A stretch of DNA of 20,423 nucleotides, taken from Acrasis kona (lineage: Eukaryota > Heterolobosea > Eutetramitea > Acrasida > Acrasidae). Shown here in pieces: positions 8,604 through 17,819 of the stretch (its first letter is position 1; each line of letters starts with the position of its first letter). The translations under genes and the position numbers were made by a program. The DNA lies in assembly GCA_026419775.2 (NCBI GenBank), contig JAOPGA020001879.1:1-20423 (forward strand), read 5' to 3'. The notes below the pieces were generated by a model. It worked only from the letters and a program-made list of their open reading frames with translations. It did no database searches and was not told the DNA's origin.

Positions 8604-8942
8604 TTATAAATTAATCAGGTACAATCTCTCAAGTTCATCGTACATGAGGTCCATCATCTCTAATCTCTCAGTACATAGTTATTGTCCTCGTCAGATTCGT
8701 TGCACAAAGTCTTCTTGTTCCGAACTGCAACTGCCATGATCATCGTCGAGACCTGCCTATCCGTCTAGAAGGTCGTCAAATTCATCTGAGTCTTGACTGT
8801 CCTTTGAGCCCTCCGGTTCACTGTTCACTGCTTGGTATACGAGGAAATCTGGGTCGCGGTTTGGTTGGCGGCTACGTCTTGCTATCTGGGTTAAAGTTTG
8901 TTGGTCGTTGTCAGCTTTCTTTGGTAGAGTCTTCCTTGCCAT
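8604..8942 (-). pseudogene. Small acidic-tailed protein with in-frame stops
   Basis: From ATG 8942 a 61-codon ORF reads MARKTLPKKADNDQQTLTQ, a basic/Gln-rich segment, then an acidic end (DSQDSDEFDDLLDG) and TAG at 8759-8757. The same frame continues coding-like for 50 more codons with only a few stops (DDDHGSCSSEQEDFVQR, then ERLEMMDLMYDELERLYLI) to TAA 8606-8604. A neighbouring frame supplies the missing middle (NESDEDNNYVL). This pattern means either two small indels plus a stop substitution, or undetected introns. No family recognised. It is divergent from the small plus-strand gene at 9026. Confidence 0.35.
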
Positions 8943-9025
8943 GTTTGTCGAATGTATTGGTAGCATTTTTTTCTTTTAAGCTTGAGTTTTCACCTTTAAA
9001 GCACAATCTAAAAGAATATAGCAAA

Positions 9026-9539
9026 ATGAATGTCAAAGTAGAAAGCGCCTTGAAGCATCTTTTGAATTACCATCGAAGTAGAATCAGGGAATTATCGGCA
9101 CTCTCAAATGTACAAAACAAATATTTGCTGAAGCATAACATAACCTGATGTAGACTTACTTGGTCCCGTGTGGTTGTGATGAAGCCCTGTTCTATTTTTG
9201 TTTTGGTTGGCTTCAATTTAGACATACCAAAAAACAAATCCAGAAGATTGTTTAACGACTACTTTGAGTTGAGATACAGTGCAGCTGTATCTTATCATGG
9301 TGTAACAAAAGCAATAAAAGTTTTCCTAACATGTTCACGCTGTTATTAGATACTGGATGGATAAAGTCAAATTTAGCGACCATCACATTGAGTACAAACA
9401 AAAGACAAAGAAGAGCAGTGCGCGCTATCCTTTATTCATGTCACACAGTATCCGCTATCCAACATTTCAAGATGTAATGAATATGCTGTCTAAATTTGGT
9501 CACAATGTGTCACGATTGTTTCTTTACATACTTCATTAA
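9026..9539 (+). CDS. Uncertain spliced gene made of short open segments
   Basis: Coding-like segments lie in succession: ATG 9026 to TGA 9146-9148 (MNVKVESALKHLLNYHRSRI onward); in the same frame after that stop, ATG 9179 to about 9355 (GFNLDIPKNKSRRLFNDYFE, then YSAAVSYHGVTKAIKV); and in a shifted frame 9357-9539 (KVKFSDHHIEYKQKT). A last possible exon follows the acceptor TACCCTAG near 9689, and AATAAA lies at 9761. Candidate introns exist (donor GTACAA at 9110 with acceptor GATGTAG at 9153; donor GTGTAAC or GTTTTC with acceptor TTATTAG near 9351), but none restores all frames. No domain is recognised. Joining is not proven. Confidence 0.25.
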
Positions 9540-9793
9540 TGCTATTGAGTCAGGATACTTATAAAGTGGAGATTACTTACTTATGAACAATGTCAAAACA
9601 CACTGTGCAGAAGATACTCTCGAGGCCATGACATTAATCTTCTACGCACATGGAGTTAGTTGAGATAATATACTTTGTTTTTACCCTAGGTGCACAATGA
9701 AGCGTGTATCAAGTCATCTCCCTTCCATCCCACCACAAGACATTCAAAATGAAGTGATAAATAAAGAATTTTGTAATTTTTATTTTATTTTGG

Positions 9794-10186
9794 CTAATTT
9801 GGCTGCTCCGGACAATATAAGTTGATGTAATATGTCTTATCATAAGAAGGAAAGATCAAATATTCAAGAGCAATCATCCTCTTCTTCATTTCTTCCAGCA
9901 CGAGGTAGTCGACAGCTTTTAGCAGTTGATAATAGCTTGTTCTTTCCACAGGGATATTTCCATCATCCTTATTTATAAGATAACAATCTATAACCTTAAA
10001 AGAATCCGAAGTAACGTAGTCGCTGTTTAGAATATAAGCTCCTTTTTGGTCTTTTTCAGCGATATTATCCTGTTTTAATAGTGTGGCAAGTAAACTGTTA
10101 GAGGGAAGCAAGGTTTTAGGTAAATAGAAGTAATGTTCTTGAACTCTCAACCATATTACTGTGCTTGGGGCGTCTGCCAATCCCAT
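9794..10186 (-). CDS. BTB/POZ (T1/KCTD-like) domain protein
   Basis: A 130-residue single-domain protein from ATG 10186. The sequence fits a T1-type BTB fold: first strands VIWLRVQEHYFYLPKTLL, then LLATLLKQ, an acidic/Gly loop, SDSFKVIDCYLINKDDGNIP (the position of the T1 domain's F..IL.YLR.G element), and closing helices SYYQLLKAVDYLVLEEMKKR. Such proteins usually tetramerise or pentamerise, often as cullin-3 adaptors, but there is no partner domain here. The tail is short and Tyr-rich. Divergence from KCTD proteins is high, so the assignment is by pattern. Confidence 0.6.
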   Translation of the reverse strand: MGLADAPSTVIWLRVQEHYFYLPKTLLPSNSLLATLLKQDNIAEKDQKGAYILNSDYVTSDSFKVIDCYLINKDDGNIPVERTSYYQLLKAVDYLVLEEMKKRMIALEYLIFPSYDKTYYINLYCPEQPN

Positions 10187-10368
10187 ATCTTTTTATTAGA
10201 CTAATTATTTAATTATTCATTTATTTATACAGATGGGACTTATTATATTAATAATTGATTCAATTGGATTGGCCACATTTAGAAATACTAATCTGTTGTG
10301 ATAAACATTATTTCTTCTTGGATTACAAGTAAACTACCACACCGATTATGCTGCTAAACACTCTTCAG

Positions 10369-10532
10369 GCAACAATTGCTTCATTAATGCAAAAGGAGAA
10401 TATGGAGGTCCATTATGGAGGGAAGACAACAGAATGTTCCCTGCTTCTGTTATTCGTCGCGTTGTTCGATACTTTTATGCCAGAAGCGTTTATAATATTG
10501 TTCTCGAGACGTCAGATGTTATTGTTTTGTAG
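10369..10532 (+). CDS. Orphan terminal exon
   Basis: An exon-like segment in frame 10371-10532 reads NNCFINAKGEYGGPLWRED, then MFPASVIRRVVRYFYARSVY, ending at TAG. It is preceded by a well-formed 40-nt intron candidate (10329-10368, GTAAAC...CTCTTCAG) typical in size for this genome. The upstream exon reads SVVINIISSWIT but opens from a TAA without an ATG, so the gene start is missing or further spliced. A longer ORF in another frame (10348-10551) looks less protein-like. No family recognised. Confidence 0.3.
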
Positions 10533-10965
10533 TCTCAAGCATGAATGCTGAATTCCATATACCAGTTTATAGATTATCCAAGCTATCTTTTACAGATTGG
10601 TACATAGCTAAATAACCATTGAATGTTTGACGTCCAGAGCTTATATGATGTTTTTGTAGAATTGACAATTGAAACTAGTTCATTCTTCTTGTTTTGAATA
10701 CTCTGAGAGTCACTACTAAACTCCTCAAATGCTTTTTTGATCATCTTGTGTCACGTTATTGAGACACAGTCTCATCTAGGTTAGACGACTCAGGCGTGTC
10801 GTTTTAACTGCCAATAATAATACATCCCACCCTTCTATTTTTATGATGGTTCTATTCGTGGGAGTACTTCAAATTTTTGTCTTTGGTCGGGAAAAAACTA
10901 ACCGATCGTAACTAGATTTGTCGTGCATTGGTGAAAACAAGTTGTTGAAAGATTATTTCAAAATA
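10533..10965. other. Intergenic region, nothing clear
   Basis: AT-rich spacer with a few small perfect inverted repeats (for example GAGAC-ACA-GTCTC near 10760) but no gene, tRNA box or long repeat that I can support. Confidence 0.5.
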
Positions 10966-11322
10966 TCAACTTCCTCCAACAATGTCACCATCCTCATCTG
11001 AAAGTTGGAGTATTTTGACAGCAGTTTCGAATCGCACAACTCGGGCTTTGTTCCTCTTGTTATAGCGGTATCTTGTGAGCTCAGGAATGGAATAGTCGAA
11101 TATCATCAAGCAAAGTATCCATTTTTTTTTGTACTCCTCAACTGGTGGTTTGGATATCAAAATCTGATTGCCCTTCCAAAAGTAACTTCTTGACCTTGGC
11201 TTCTCCACAATCTTTAACGTGTTTGCATGTTCTCTAAATAAATTCCGTATGATGTCTCTTATCACATTTTGATGCTGGAAGGATTTGTTTGATTCACCTT
11301 TACAACAGCAATGGAGCAACAT
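10966..11322 (-). CDS. Hypothetical 118-residue protein
   Basis: The open frame runs from ATG 11322 to a stop at 10966. The body is coding-like: QNVIRDIIRNLFREHANTLK, a basic stretch RSRSYFWKGNQILISKPP, a hydrophobic segment ILCLMIFDYSIPEL, and an acidic end (LQLSDEDGDIVGGS). The N-terminal 15 residues (MLLHCCCKGES) look poor, and the ATG overlaps the start of the divergent armadillo gene by 12 bp. The true start may lie downstream of a short intron ending CCTTCCAG near 11277. No family recognised. Confidence 0.45.
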   Translation of the reverse strand: MLLHCCCKGESNKSFQHQNVIRDIIRNLFREHANTLKIVEKPRSRSYFWKGNQILISKPPVEEYKKKWILCLMIFDYSIPELTRYRYNKRNKARVVRFETAVKILQLSDEDGDIVGGS

Positions 11323-12630
11323 GGAGTCAACATTCTAACCAAGCTCAAGATTGATAATTTGAATGAGGTAAGCTTGTTGTTGTGGGTTAATAACATTTTA
11401 CTTTAGGTGGAAGAACTACTCAAAGAAATTCTAATTATTAAGAATACAACTGACCCGAGAGCTATTTCTCTTTCGCTCTCTACTATTAAGATGCTACATT
11501 ACGGAATGCCCAGATTGCAGATTCCCGAGGAGTTCGTGTTGATCATCCCAAAACTTGTTTGTATTCTTTGCGATTGTGCTCCTATAACACAGATGAACAT
11601 AGCGTGGGTTTTGTTCATGCTCTCAGAAGAACGCAACCAACACATCACCAAAAGTTCTTTTGAACAATCTAACATTATTACAAAATTAAGCGAGTTCATG
11701 GATCAATCATCAATTCACAAAACAAGAGAACTAGTACTACTAACTGCCGGTAATTTAGCTATATACTCTAGAGAAAATAGAATCAAAATTGTACGAAGCG
11801 GTTTTGCATCTAAAGTTGTAAAAGTTATTAAAAGCTACCCGAGGGATGAGGTTATGCGATCTGCATTTATAACCCTCTCTTCTTTGTTCATCACACACAA
11901 TGATCTAAATATAGAATTTATCCAGGAATTACTTCCCACATTGTCCGACATTTTGAACAACACCACACATTTTGAGATTATAAAGGCTTCTTGTAAATTA
12001 TTAACTTACTTGTCATCCGGAACACCAGAGCAGGCACAATGTCTTATTGAATCCGGTGCTATAACAAAGCTTCTTGATATGAGTGAATTAGGTTCAGAGA
12101 TAGCGTGCAAAGCCCTTAGTGATATTTTGTTTAGCTGCTCTGGTCAACAGCTTGATCATGTTATTAATGATTGCAAACTATTTCAGAGATCGGCAATCAT
12201 ACTGTCTGAACACAAAAATTCATCCTTGTGCTTCGCCATATCAAACATTGTACTGGACCATCATGTATATATTCAAAACATAATAGAAAGTGGCATCATA
12301 GATGTGCTTTATGAGCTGTTTAACGACGATGCTAGAAGGTGTGCTATTATTACAATGTGTATTATAATTTCGTACAGTAACCATGGACAAGTACGATATT
12401 TAGTAGAATCTGGTTGTATTGAGTCTCTGTGTATGTTTTTGTTTGACGACTTTGATTGTATTTTAGAGGCTCTTGATTGTATCTTGTCGAGTGGTGATAA
12501 AATACAAAAGTTAACAAACTCTGGAAACCCGTATTTGAATGAAGTCGAAGCCTTTGGTAGGCACAAGATGGAGATCTTATGTAGAACAAAACCAAAGGCT
12601 TCAGATATAATCAAGAAATATTTTTCATAA
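11311..12630 (+). CDS. Divergent importin-alpha-like armadillo protein, two exons
   Basis: Exon 1 (11311-11367) encodes MEQHGVNILTKLKIDNLNE. A 39-nt intron (11368-11406, GTAAGC...CTTTAG) precedes exon 2 (11407-12630), total 426 residues. The whole protein is ARM-type helical repeats. The C-terminal half matches importin-alpha in order: CFAISNIVLDHHVYIQNIIE, ARRCAIITMCIIISYSNHG, then QVRYLVESGCIESLCMFL and LEALDCILSSGDKIQ. The Arg/Lys-rich importin-beta-binding (IBB) domain is absent. Most of the Trp residues of the W-N pairs that bind nuclear localisation signals are lost; one AW remains (AWVLFMLSEE). A specialised or non-canonical adaptor is likely. It converges with ZNHIT2 with 12 bp between the stops. 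Confidence 0.75.
11368..11406 (+). other. 39-nt spliceosomal intron of the armadillo gene
   Basis: GTAAGC donor, ACTTTAG acceptor, TTAATAAC branch-like site, phase 0. Confidence 0.85.
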
Positions 12631-12642
12631 ATAATGTTACAT

Positions 12643-13653
12643 TTATATTTCTTCTATTAGTGTTGTTTGATTTTTTTCCTTCTTCACATTAAAGTTTTCA
12701 AGCTCTTTCTTCATCTTCAATTCCTCATTCTTACACTCTTCAAGTTTTAATTTTGCAGGTAGATAACCCTCTGGTATGTCTCTATTCCAGGATATAAAAA
12801 ATACCATCCGCCGCTCCAAGTGTTTAGCTTGTTTACGTGCATCAGTGGTGACTTGATTAAATTTTGTAACAAGTTCAAACAACATTTGAAGATCCTGAAG
12901 AACGTGATAAATGTTCTCGTGACATGAAAAGATCATGATCAAGTCATCAACCAAGTTGCAAAAATAAGAACTACAATCTCCACATCTCCACGTGTCAAGC
13001 ACTTGTTCCGCATAGTGATAAACATTCCTGTTGTTACTTACAGTGGAGCATATTGAGCCTAACAGATGGAAAGCTTCAGGGACGTTCTCTTTTGAAAAGA
13101 TATCGCCATTGAAAAAGCGGAGCATATGTGCATATGCAAAAGACAAATCAAGAATAAAATTTATAATATAAGGAGATACTTTGGGACACAAAGTACTTAG
13201 GAGTGGAATATTATTGAGTTTTGGTACGAAATTAGAAGATGACAAATCCAGCCACCATGGCTTCCAACTAGATAACCAGGTTGACATTCTTCCATCATTC
13301 AATGATTTTTCAAAGTCTTTACGAATCTGTTCCGGTAGAGAGTTCAAATCAATTTCCCCGTCTATGTCTATCCCCTGGATTTGATCATAAAAATCATCCT
13401 CTAAATCATCCTCTTGTTCCTCGTGCCACTTTTTCAAAATCTCAAGAGTTTTAGCCCTCACTTCAGGTGTTACGTATTTAAAGTCGCGTAAATGTAATAG
13501 TTCACTAACATTCTGTTTTTCGAATTCATCAGTGCACCGATCGCTATGCTGCTTGTAACATGGAATCGAACAATATCTCACATTGCAACGAGGACAAGTA
13601 TATTTGGTATAATCCTTGCCACATATCGTACAAACATGTTCAAGTTGACTCAT
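12643..13653 (-). CDS. ZNHIT2: ZNHIT2, zinc-finger HIT domain protein 2
   Basis: A 336-residue protein from the Met beginning MSQLEHVC (13653); the frame also allows a Met six codons upstream (13671). The N-terminal HIT-type zinc finger has the cysteine series C-x2-C (CTICG), C-x2-C (CPRC), C-x3-C (CSIPC), then H and C (QHSDRC). A long acidic/helical middle and a cysteine-poor C-terminal domain follow, with aromatic-rich segments typical of ZNHIT2 (STWLSSWKPWWL). The protein is known as a bridge between the R2TP/RUVBL1-2 chaperones and U5 snRNP assembly (PRPF8). The C-terminus ends in a Lys/Glu coiled coil. Length is close to the family's usual 330-400. Confidence 0.85.
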   Translation of the reverse strand: MSQLEHVCTICGKDYTKYTCPRCNVRYCSIPCYKQHSDRCTDEFEKQNVSELLHLRDFKYVTPEVRAKTLEILKKWHEEQEDDLEDDFYDQIQGIDIDGEIDLNSLPEQIRKDFEKSLNDGRMSTWLSSWKPWWLDLSSSNFVPKLNNIPLLSTLCPKVSPYIINFILDLSFAYAHMLRFFNGDIFSKENVPEAFHLLGSICSTVSNNRNVYHYAEQVLDTWRCGDCSSYFCNLVDDLIMIFSCHENIYHVLQDLQMLFELVTKFNQVTTDARKQAKHLERRMVFFISWNRDIPEGYLPAKLKLEECKNEELKMKKELENFNVKKEKNQTTLIEEI

Positions 13654-13785
13654 GTTCCTATTTGTAATCAATTTGAATTTATCACTTTATCGAACTTTAT
13701 TGAAAATACTCGAAAAACAGAAGTCGTCATTGCAAGTATAATTATTTTTTATTTGGGCTTTCATAAGAAGCGAAAAAGTTTTGGA

Positions 13786-16183
13786 TCAAACTCCTCCAGA
13801 TTTTTGGGTCTCGGCAACACGAGTGTTAGATTGGTCGTCCCATGACAATAATACAAAATCATCAGAATCATAAATCATTTTCCTTGTGTATAGACCGGTT
13901 TGAACATTTTGTTCAATCCATTCGTAGGACAATTGCAAATTTAGTTCAATCCGTTTGTGGGAGGATTGCAAATTCTTCAGTTTGAATGCATCTCTCAACT
14001 TGTTCATATCCACGTTCGCCTTTGCTGATATGAATTGTTCGTCATCACTAACCTTGCATTCAAACAAGTCTCTGTAAAATTCTTCACGATGGTTGAGCGT
14101 CAATGAGAAGTAATTTCTCATTTGATTATTGTACTCGACTTGTTCCCCATCTCCCGACACATAGTACCTGTTTTCCTTTCCTTCACCAGTGCCCTTATGA
14201 ACTTTTGCTTTAATTTCGAATGGCTCTACCTCTTTTGTTTCTTTATTAAATTCGAAATCGGTAATAAACTCTGCACAGACTCCTTCTTCTTCATCAAAGA
14301 ATTGATTGGATCTCAAATGATGATCGAGTGGTTGCGTCTCTCCTTGATCTGTTTTTGTGATGGAGTAGTCAGTTTGAAGTTGACCAAGTTGATGCATTAT
14401 TGTTTCCTTCTTGTCGTCAACACTATGTTGTATCACATCCTGCTCTCCTAATACTAATTCATCTTTTTCGTGGCGGCTGTTTTCTTGCTCATCAAACTCT
14501 AGTTCTGACGCCGTGACGTCGTCCCAGTTCTTTATTTCAACATTGGCATCATGATGCTCAACCATCCTCTCATATTGCTTAATAGCTCCATCGTGCTTTG
14601 CCCAATGAGCGCACGTACCACCGAACACATCCTGTTCGTCGACATCATAACCACATTCATTGAATAACGAATCAATTAACGAAATTGGAGCATCTGGTTC
14701 AGAAACAAGGTAAAAGGTGATGGGTCGTCCGTACATGTCTCGTTTATCAATCCATTCGCTAGCGGTTTGTATAATACGATTTTCGTCAGTCAGCCCTCCA
14801 CTCTCATCCGCAAACGAGCGACAGAAAGACGAGATTAGGAAGTTGGACATGTTGAAAAGAGGTACTGAGTGCCCTACATCACTTGATCCGCTACCGTTAT
14901 CTAATTTTCGCTTCTTACTGGGATTTGTTTGATCATTTTCAGGACTATTGTCTCCATCTTGTGAGCTTGGATCATCAGGACTCTTGTCTCCGGAACCATT
15001 GTCATGGTCAGTATGCGGTTCTTCTGGTTCGATCGGTTTCCCTCCGTCATCTCCCTTATAGAGCACTCCGTTGTATATCTTTTGAGTTTGATTTCCACGC
15101 TTCAAACTAACGACTAGAATCTTTTCTTCTTTTCCGAAATCAGGAACATATCCAAATAGTCTATTAATTTTACCGTTACAAAAGACTCCAAGGTTTGTTG
15201 CTTCTTTAGGGGTTTCTCCATCCGAAAATACTAACCTCATCTCCGTCTTTACATAAGCATTCATATTTTTTATTTCGATATGAATGGTATCTCCACGCCG
15301 TACTATATTAGTAGACAATGCACCAAATTCAGTTTTGGGTTTTTCAGGAATTTTAAACTTCCTAGTTATGATTATCTTTTTTACTTTTTCACTTTTAAAA
15401 AGACCGACGATTTTAAGATAATAATCTAGTTTGTTGGGGTTGCTATTGGTGACAATGGCAGTAATATTTAGATCTTTTTGAAGAGTGATTGATTTTTTTT
15501 CCAGCACGAATCCATTTTCTATTTTAGTGTGATTCTTTTCATCACACACTTTTTCGAAAACATGTTTCTTTTTACTGGACGATTCATATATAAGTTCGAC
15601 TTGAAGCGAATCCCATCCTTCGAATTGGTTTGGTAGTGTTAGGGTAAGAAGACAGGTCTTGGGCCTTGAACCTGCTTTTTTAACTTGAATATCGAGTGTT
15701 TCATTTAAACTTATTGTTTGTACACTGCTATCGGATTGTTCTGATTGATTAGATGACATTTGGTTAACAGGCCGTTGCGGTGTAGACTGCTGATTTGTAT
15801 TAAAGTTATTGTTGGAAGCTGCTTGAGAATGTTGTGCGTATGGTTGATTTTGTAAAAAAATTGCTTGCTGTTGCGGGTAAATTTGAGTTAGGAATTGCGT
15901 GCTACCTGAGTCATAACACATCTGTTGCGCTGGGGGTTGCATGTCGTTGTTTGCATGTTGTTGGTTTTTATTAAAATGACTGTCGAAAGTTGCTTGAGAA
16001 TGTTGTGCTTGATGCACTACTAGTTGTTCTGGATCATTATGCGGTACGGTTTGCGACACATTGTTGTTTGCGTGTCCAAGGTCATCAAAACTCCAAGGAA
16101 ATTCAATATCATTTATTGTTGAATATGCATCTGATTCTACAATATTACGGACCACTGTCTATCATCGTGTACTTACGTTGCAT
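13786..16183 (-). CDS. NF-kB-like architecture: two Ig-like domains, NLS, ankyrin repeats, unknown C-terminal domain
   Basis: The main frame is 789 codons from ATG 16155. A 40-nt intron (16176-16137) allows a start at ATG 16183 giving MQQSDAYSTIND. Residue ranges on the 789 frame: Q/N-rich disordered region 30-145 with an internal duplication; Ig-like beta domain 155-268; IPT/TIG-like domain 278-368 (IVRRGDTIHIEIKN, then LFGYVPDFGKEEKILVVSLK); acidic linker; classical NLS PSKKRKLD at 412-419; ankyrin-like repeats about 460-555 (DVFGGTCAHWAKHDGA, then MVEHHDANVEIKNWDDVT); unknown domain 625-775. Order and content match NF-kB p105/Relish (RHD-NLS-ANK) or CAMTA/SPT23 (IPT-ANK). The DNA-contacting Rel loop (RxxRYxCE) is not visible. 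A transcription-factor role is therefore inference. Confidence 0.6.
15788..16008 (-). repeat. Internal Q/N-rich duplication (two copies, 171-bp period)
   Basis: Positions 15788-15837 and 15959-16008 are similar over about 50 bp. They encode AQHSQAASNNNFNTNQQ and AQHSQATFDSHFNKNQQ. The period is 57 codons, so the frame is kept. A recent in-frame tandem duplication explains it. Confidence 0.7.
16137..16176 (-). other. Probable 40-nt intron near the start of the NF-kB-like gene
   Basis: GTAAGT donor directly after ATG-CAA-C, acceptor TTGTAG, phase 1, size equal to other introns in the window. A 22-nt alternative acceptor (GACAG) is also in frame but is too short to favour. Confidence 0.5.
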
Positions 16184-16482
16184 GGATTTGTTGAACCGAA
16201 GAACTTTTGGAATATTCTTGTGAACTCGAATGAACAACCAAATTTTACAAAAAAATAATTTATAAAACATTCAATGTGTGTCTTAATTTGGATTGACATA
16301 AAATTTGATCAATAAACAGAGCGAGACTATTTTTCTGGATTTTAAAGAAATTCATTAATTGGAGGGCTCGCCATAGTCAACTCTACGATTATATATATAT
16401 CGGTTCAAACAACAATGTGAGCAACAAGAACACAGTCGCACACCAAGACGTAGCATACCAAACAAATAACCCTGACAAAATC
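16184..16482. promoter_or_regulatory. Shared divergent promoter region with TATA-like run at 16389-16400
   Basis: It separates the NF-kB-like gene (-) from the unknown plus-strand gene. An alternating run TTATATATATAT ends at 16400, about 83 bp before the first usable ATG (16483). It is well placed to position a start site near 16425-16430, so the ATG-TGA at 16415-16420 would probably be excluded from the mRNA or act as a minimal upstream ORF. Confidence 0.45.
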
Positions 16483-17268
16483 ATGAACAGCCAAGGACTC
16501 AAACATTCAACACCAACACCAGCTTCTATTGAAACTCAATTCATTGAATATAAATATAATGCTGAAACAAAGAAAGTAGCAATGGTGTCCAAACCAAAGG
16601 CAATGCGCAAGAAGAGGACAAGGAAAGCAATTGACATCAAGGTTAAGAGCCATCAATACATTACTACAGCCATATCTACTTTAAGAGATAATGTCCAACC
16701 ATATATTCCAGAGACAGTAACTTGGGAGGCTTACAAACACCAAATTGATGGTCAAGATGTACTGTGTTTTACTAATGAGAACTTAGAAAAGTACAAATAT
16801 TGTATCCAACAAGAACTCATCATAGAGTGGCTGAATTTAATGTTAATGGATGTAAGGACCAAAGTAGTACCAGGGAAAAATACAAGAAGAGTTATGGATT
16901 ACAAGCTTGGAATAATTCCAGAGAAACATTTTAAATGTTGGTTTGACAAGATGCCTGGGGAAGAGAAGGATACTACAATGTCAAGATCTAGGGTTGAATT
17001 ATTAGGAGGTACTTCTGCTGACATTTGTGTAACAAAAAAGTTCACTGGAGAGAACCTTTTAAAGATTCCACATACATGTAGTGATTGGTGGCACTTCTAT
17101 CACAGGGATGAACATGGAGTTGAGAGATACTATGAAATTGTTGACCTTGCTCTCAAGTATAATGAAGTTACTCAAGTACTGTATGCTAGTATTATTTATG
17201 GTTGCTATCAGCCAGCTATTGAAGTAAGAGATAATGGCAGCCTTATAGGCATGTATAATGCCTATTAA
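16483..17268 (+). CDS. Unknown protein sharing motifs with the C-terminus of its divergent neighbour
   Basis: A 261-residue protein from ATG 16483 (MNSQGLKHSTPTP); the open frame extends back to 16417 but only with a GTG. It has a basic cluster KAMRKKRTRKAID (possible NLS) and a helical middle (NLEKYKYCIQQELIIEWLNL). The motifs TQFIEYKYNAETKKV and, later, EWL...GKNTRRVMDYK correspond in order to EFITDFEFNKETKEV and EWIEQ...GLYTRKMIYD at the C-terminus of the divergent NF-kB-like protein. The C-terminal half has aromatic and Cys/His residues (HTCSDWWHFYHRDEHG) without a clear zinc pattern. No known family recognised. A divergent pair with a shared domain suggests an old duplication or a common partner. 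Confidence 0.6.
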   Translation: MNSQGLKHSTPTPASIETQFIEYKYNAETKKVAMVSKPKAMRKKRTRKAIDIKVKSHQYITTAISTLRDNVQPYIPETVTWEAYKHQIDGQDVLCFTNENLEKYKYCIQQELIIEWLNLMLMDVRTKVVPGKNTRRVMDYKLGIIPEKHFKCWFDKMPGEEKDTTMSRSRVELLGGTSADICVTKKFTGENLLKIPHTCSDWWHFYHRDEHGVERYYEIVDLALKYNEVTQVLYASIIYGCYQPAIEVRDNGSLIGMYNAY

Positions 17269-17305
17269 TAAATTTAAACCTTTTTTGTAAAATAATTGAT
17301 GTTCA

Positions 17306-17681
17306 ATGTGCAAACACCACCACACAGAGAATGACTGTGTATATGAGTATTTTGTATGTGCCTACAATGAGAAATGCTAAATATTATTCAATGACAAGTA
17401 CAATTTACAAAGAAAGAACACTTTTAAATGCATTAAGCACAAGATGGATGTCAGTCTTATATGCATTAAATGTGACTTAAAATTAATAGAAAGAATGCCC
17501 TCAAACATTTAAAGAAACATGAAGAGTTGAAGACAATTACATGTAACACAGATTTGTTTGACTTTAAGTATCTATGGGAAGAAAGAGAATCAAATACATT
17601 AAGGTGCATTTCGATTCTATTTTGTATAAGGTGTTTATGCTTCCAATTCAATAAAGAACCTTCTAATTTAGTAATAATTGA
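17306..17681 (+). pseudogene. Broken zinc-finger gene
   Basis: From ATG 17306 a frame reads MCKHHHTENDCVYEYFVCAY, is stopped by TAA (17378-17380), continues in the same frame with FKCIKHKMDVSLICIKCDLK, and then needs a one-base shift near 17480 to give INRKNALKHLKKHEELKTIT. With that shift a C2H2 finger of spacing C-x2-C-x11-H-x3-H appears (CIKCDLK joined to INRKNALKHLKKH). The finger in the gene at 19431 has the same C-x2-C-x11-H-x3 spacing with a terminal Cys. The frame stays open to TGA 17679-17681. Two defects within 120 codons suggest decay or indels. An AATAAA at 17650-17655 ends the region. Confidence 0.4.
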
Positions 17682-17819
17682 TTGATTGATATTGATATGA
17701 TGGTGAACTACTAACGAATACTTACAATTATTAGATTTCCATTAATTTTGTGAACTGTACCAGCTATAAATAGTGCTTGAACAAAATTACATGACATTGC
17801 AGAAATAAAATCATAACAC

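Noticed and set aside
9354-9485. Retrotransposon reverse-transcriptase tail (RRAVRAI-like string)
   Set aside because: A short string in one frame only, with no catalytic motif nearby, and the overlapping frame looks more protein-like.
13786-16183. Clear RHD assignment as NF-kB
   Set aside because: The Rel DNA-recognition loop and dimerisation signatures are not visible, so only the domain order is claimed.
16417-16482. Non-ATG start upstream of the 16483 gene
   Set aside because: The extension begins at a GTG right after ATG-TGA, and a TATA-like run near 16400 places the transcript start close by. The ATG at 16483 is simpler.
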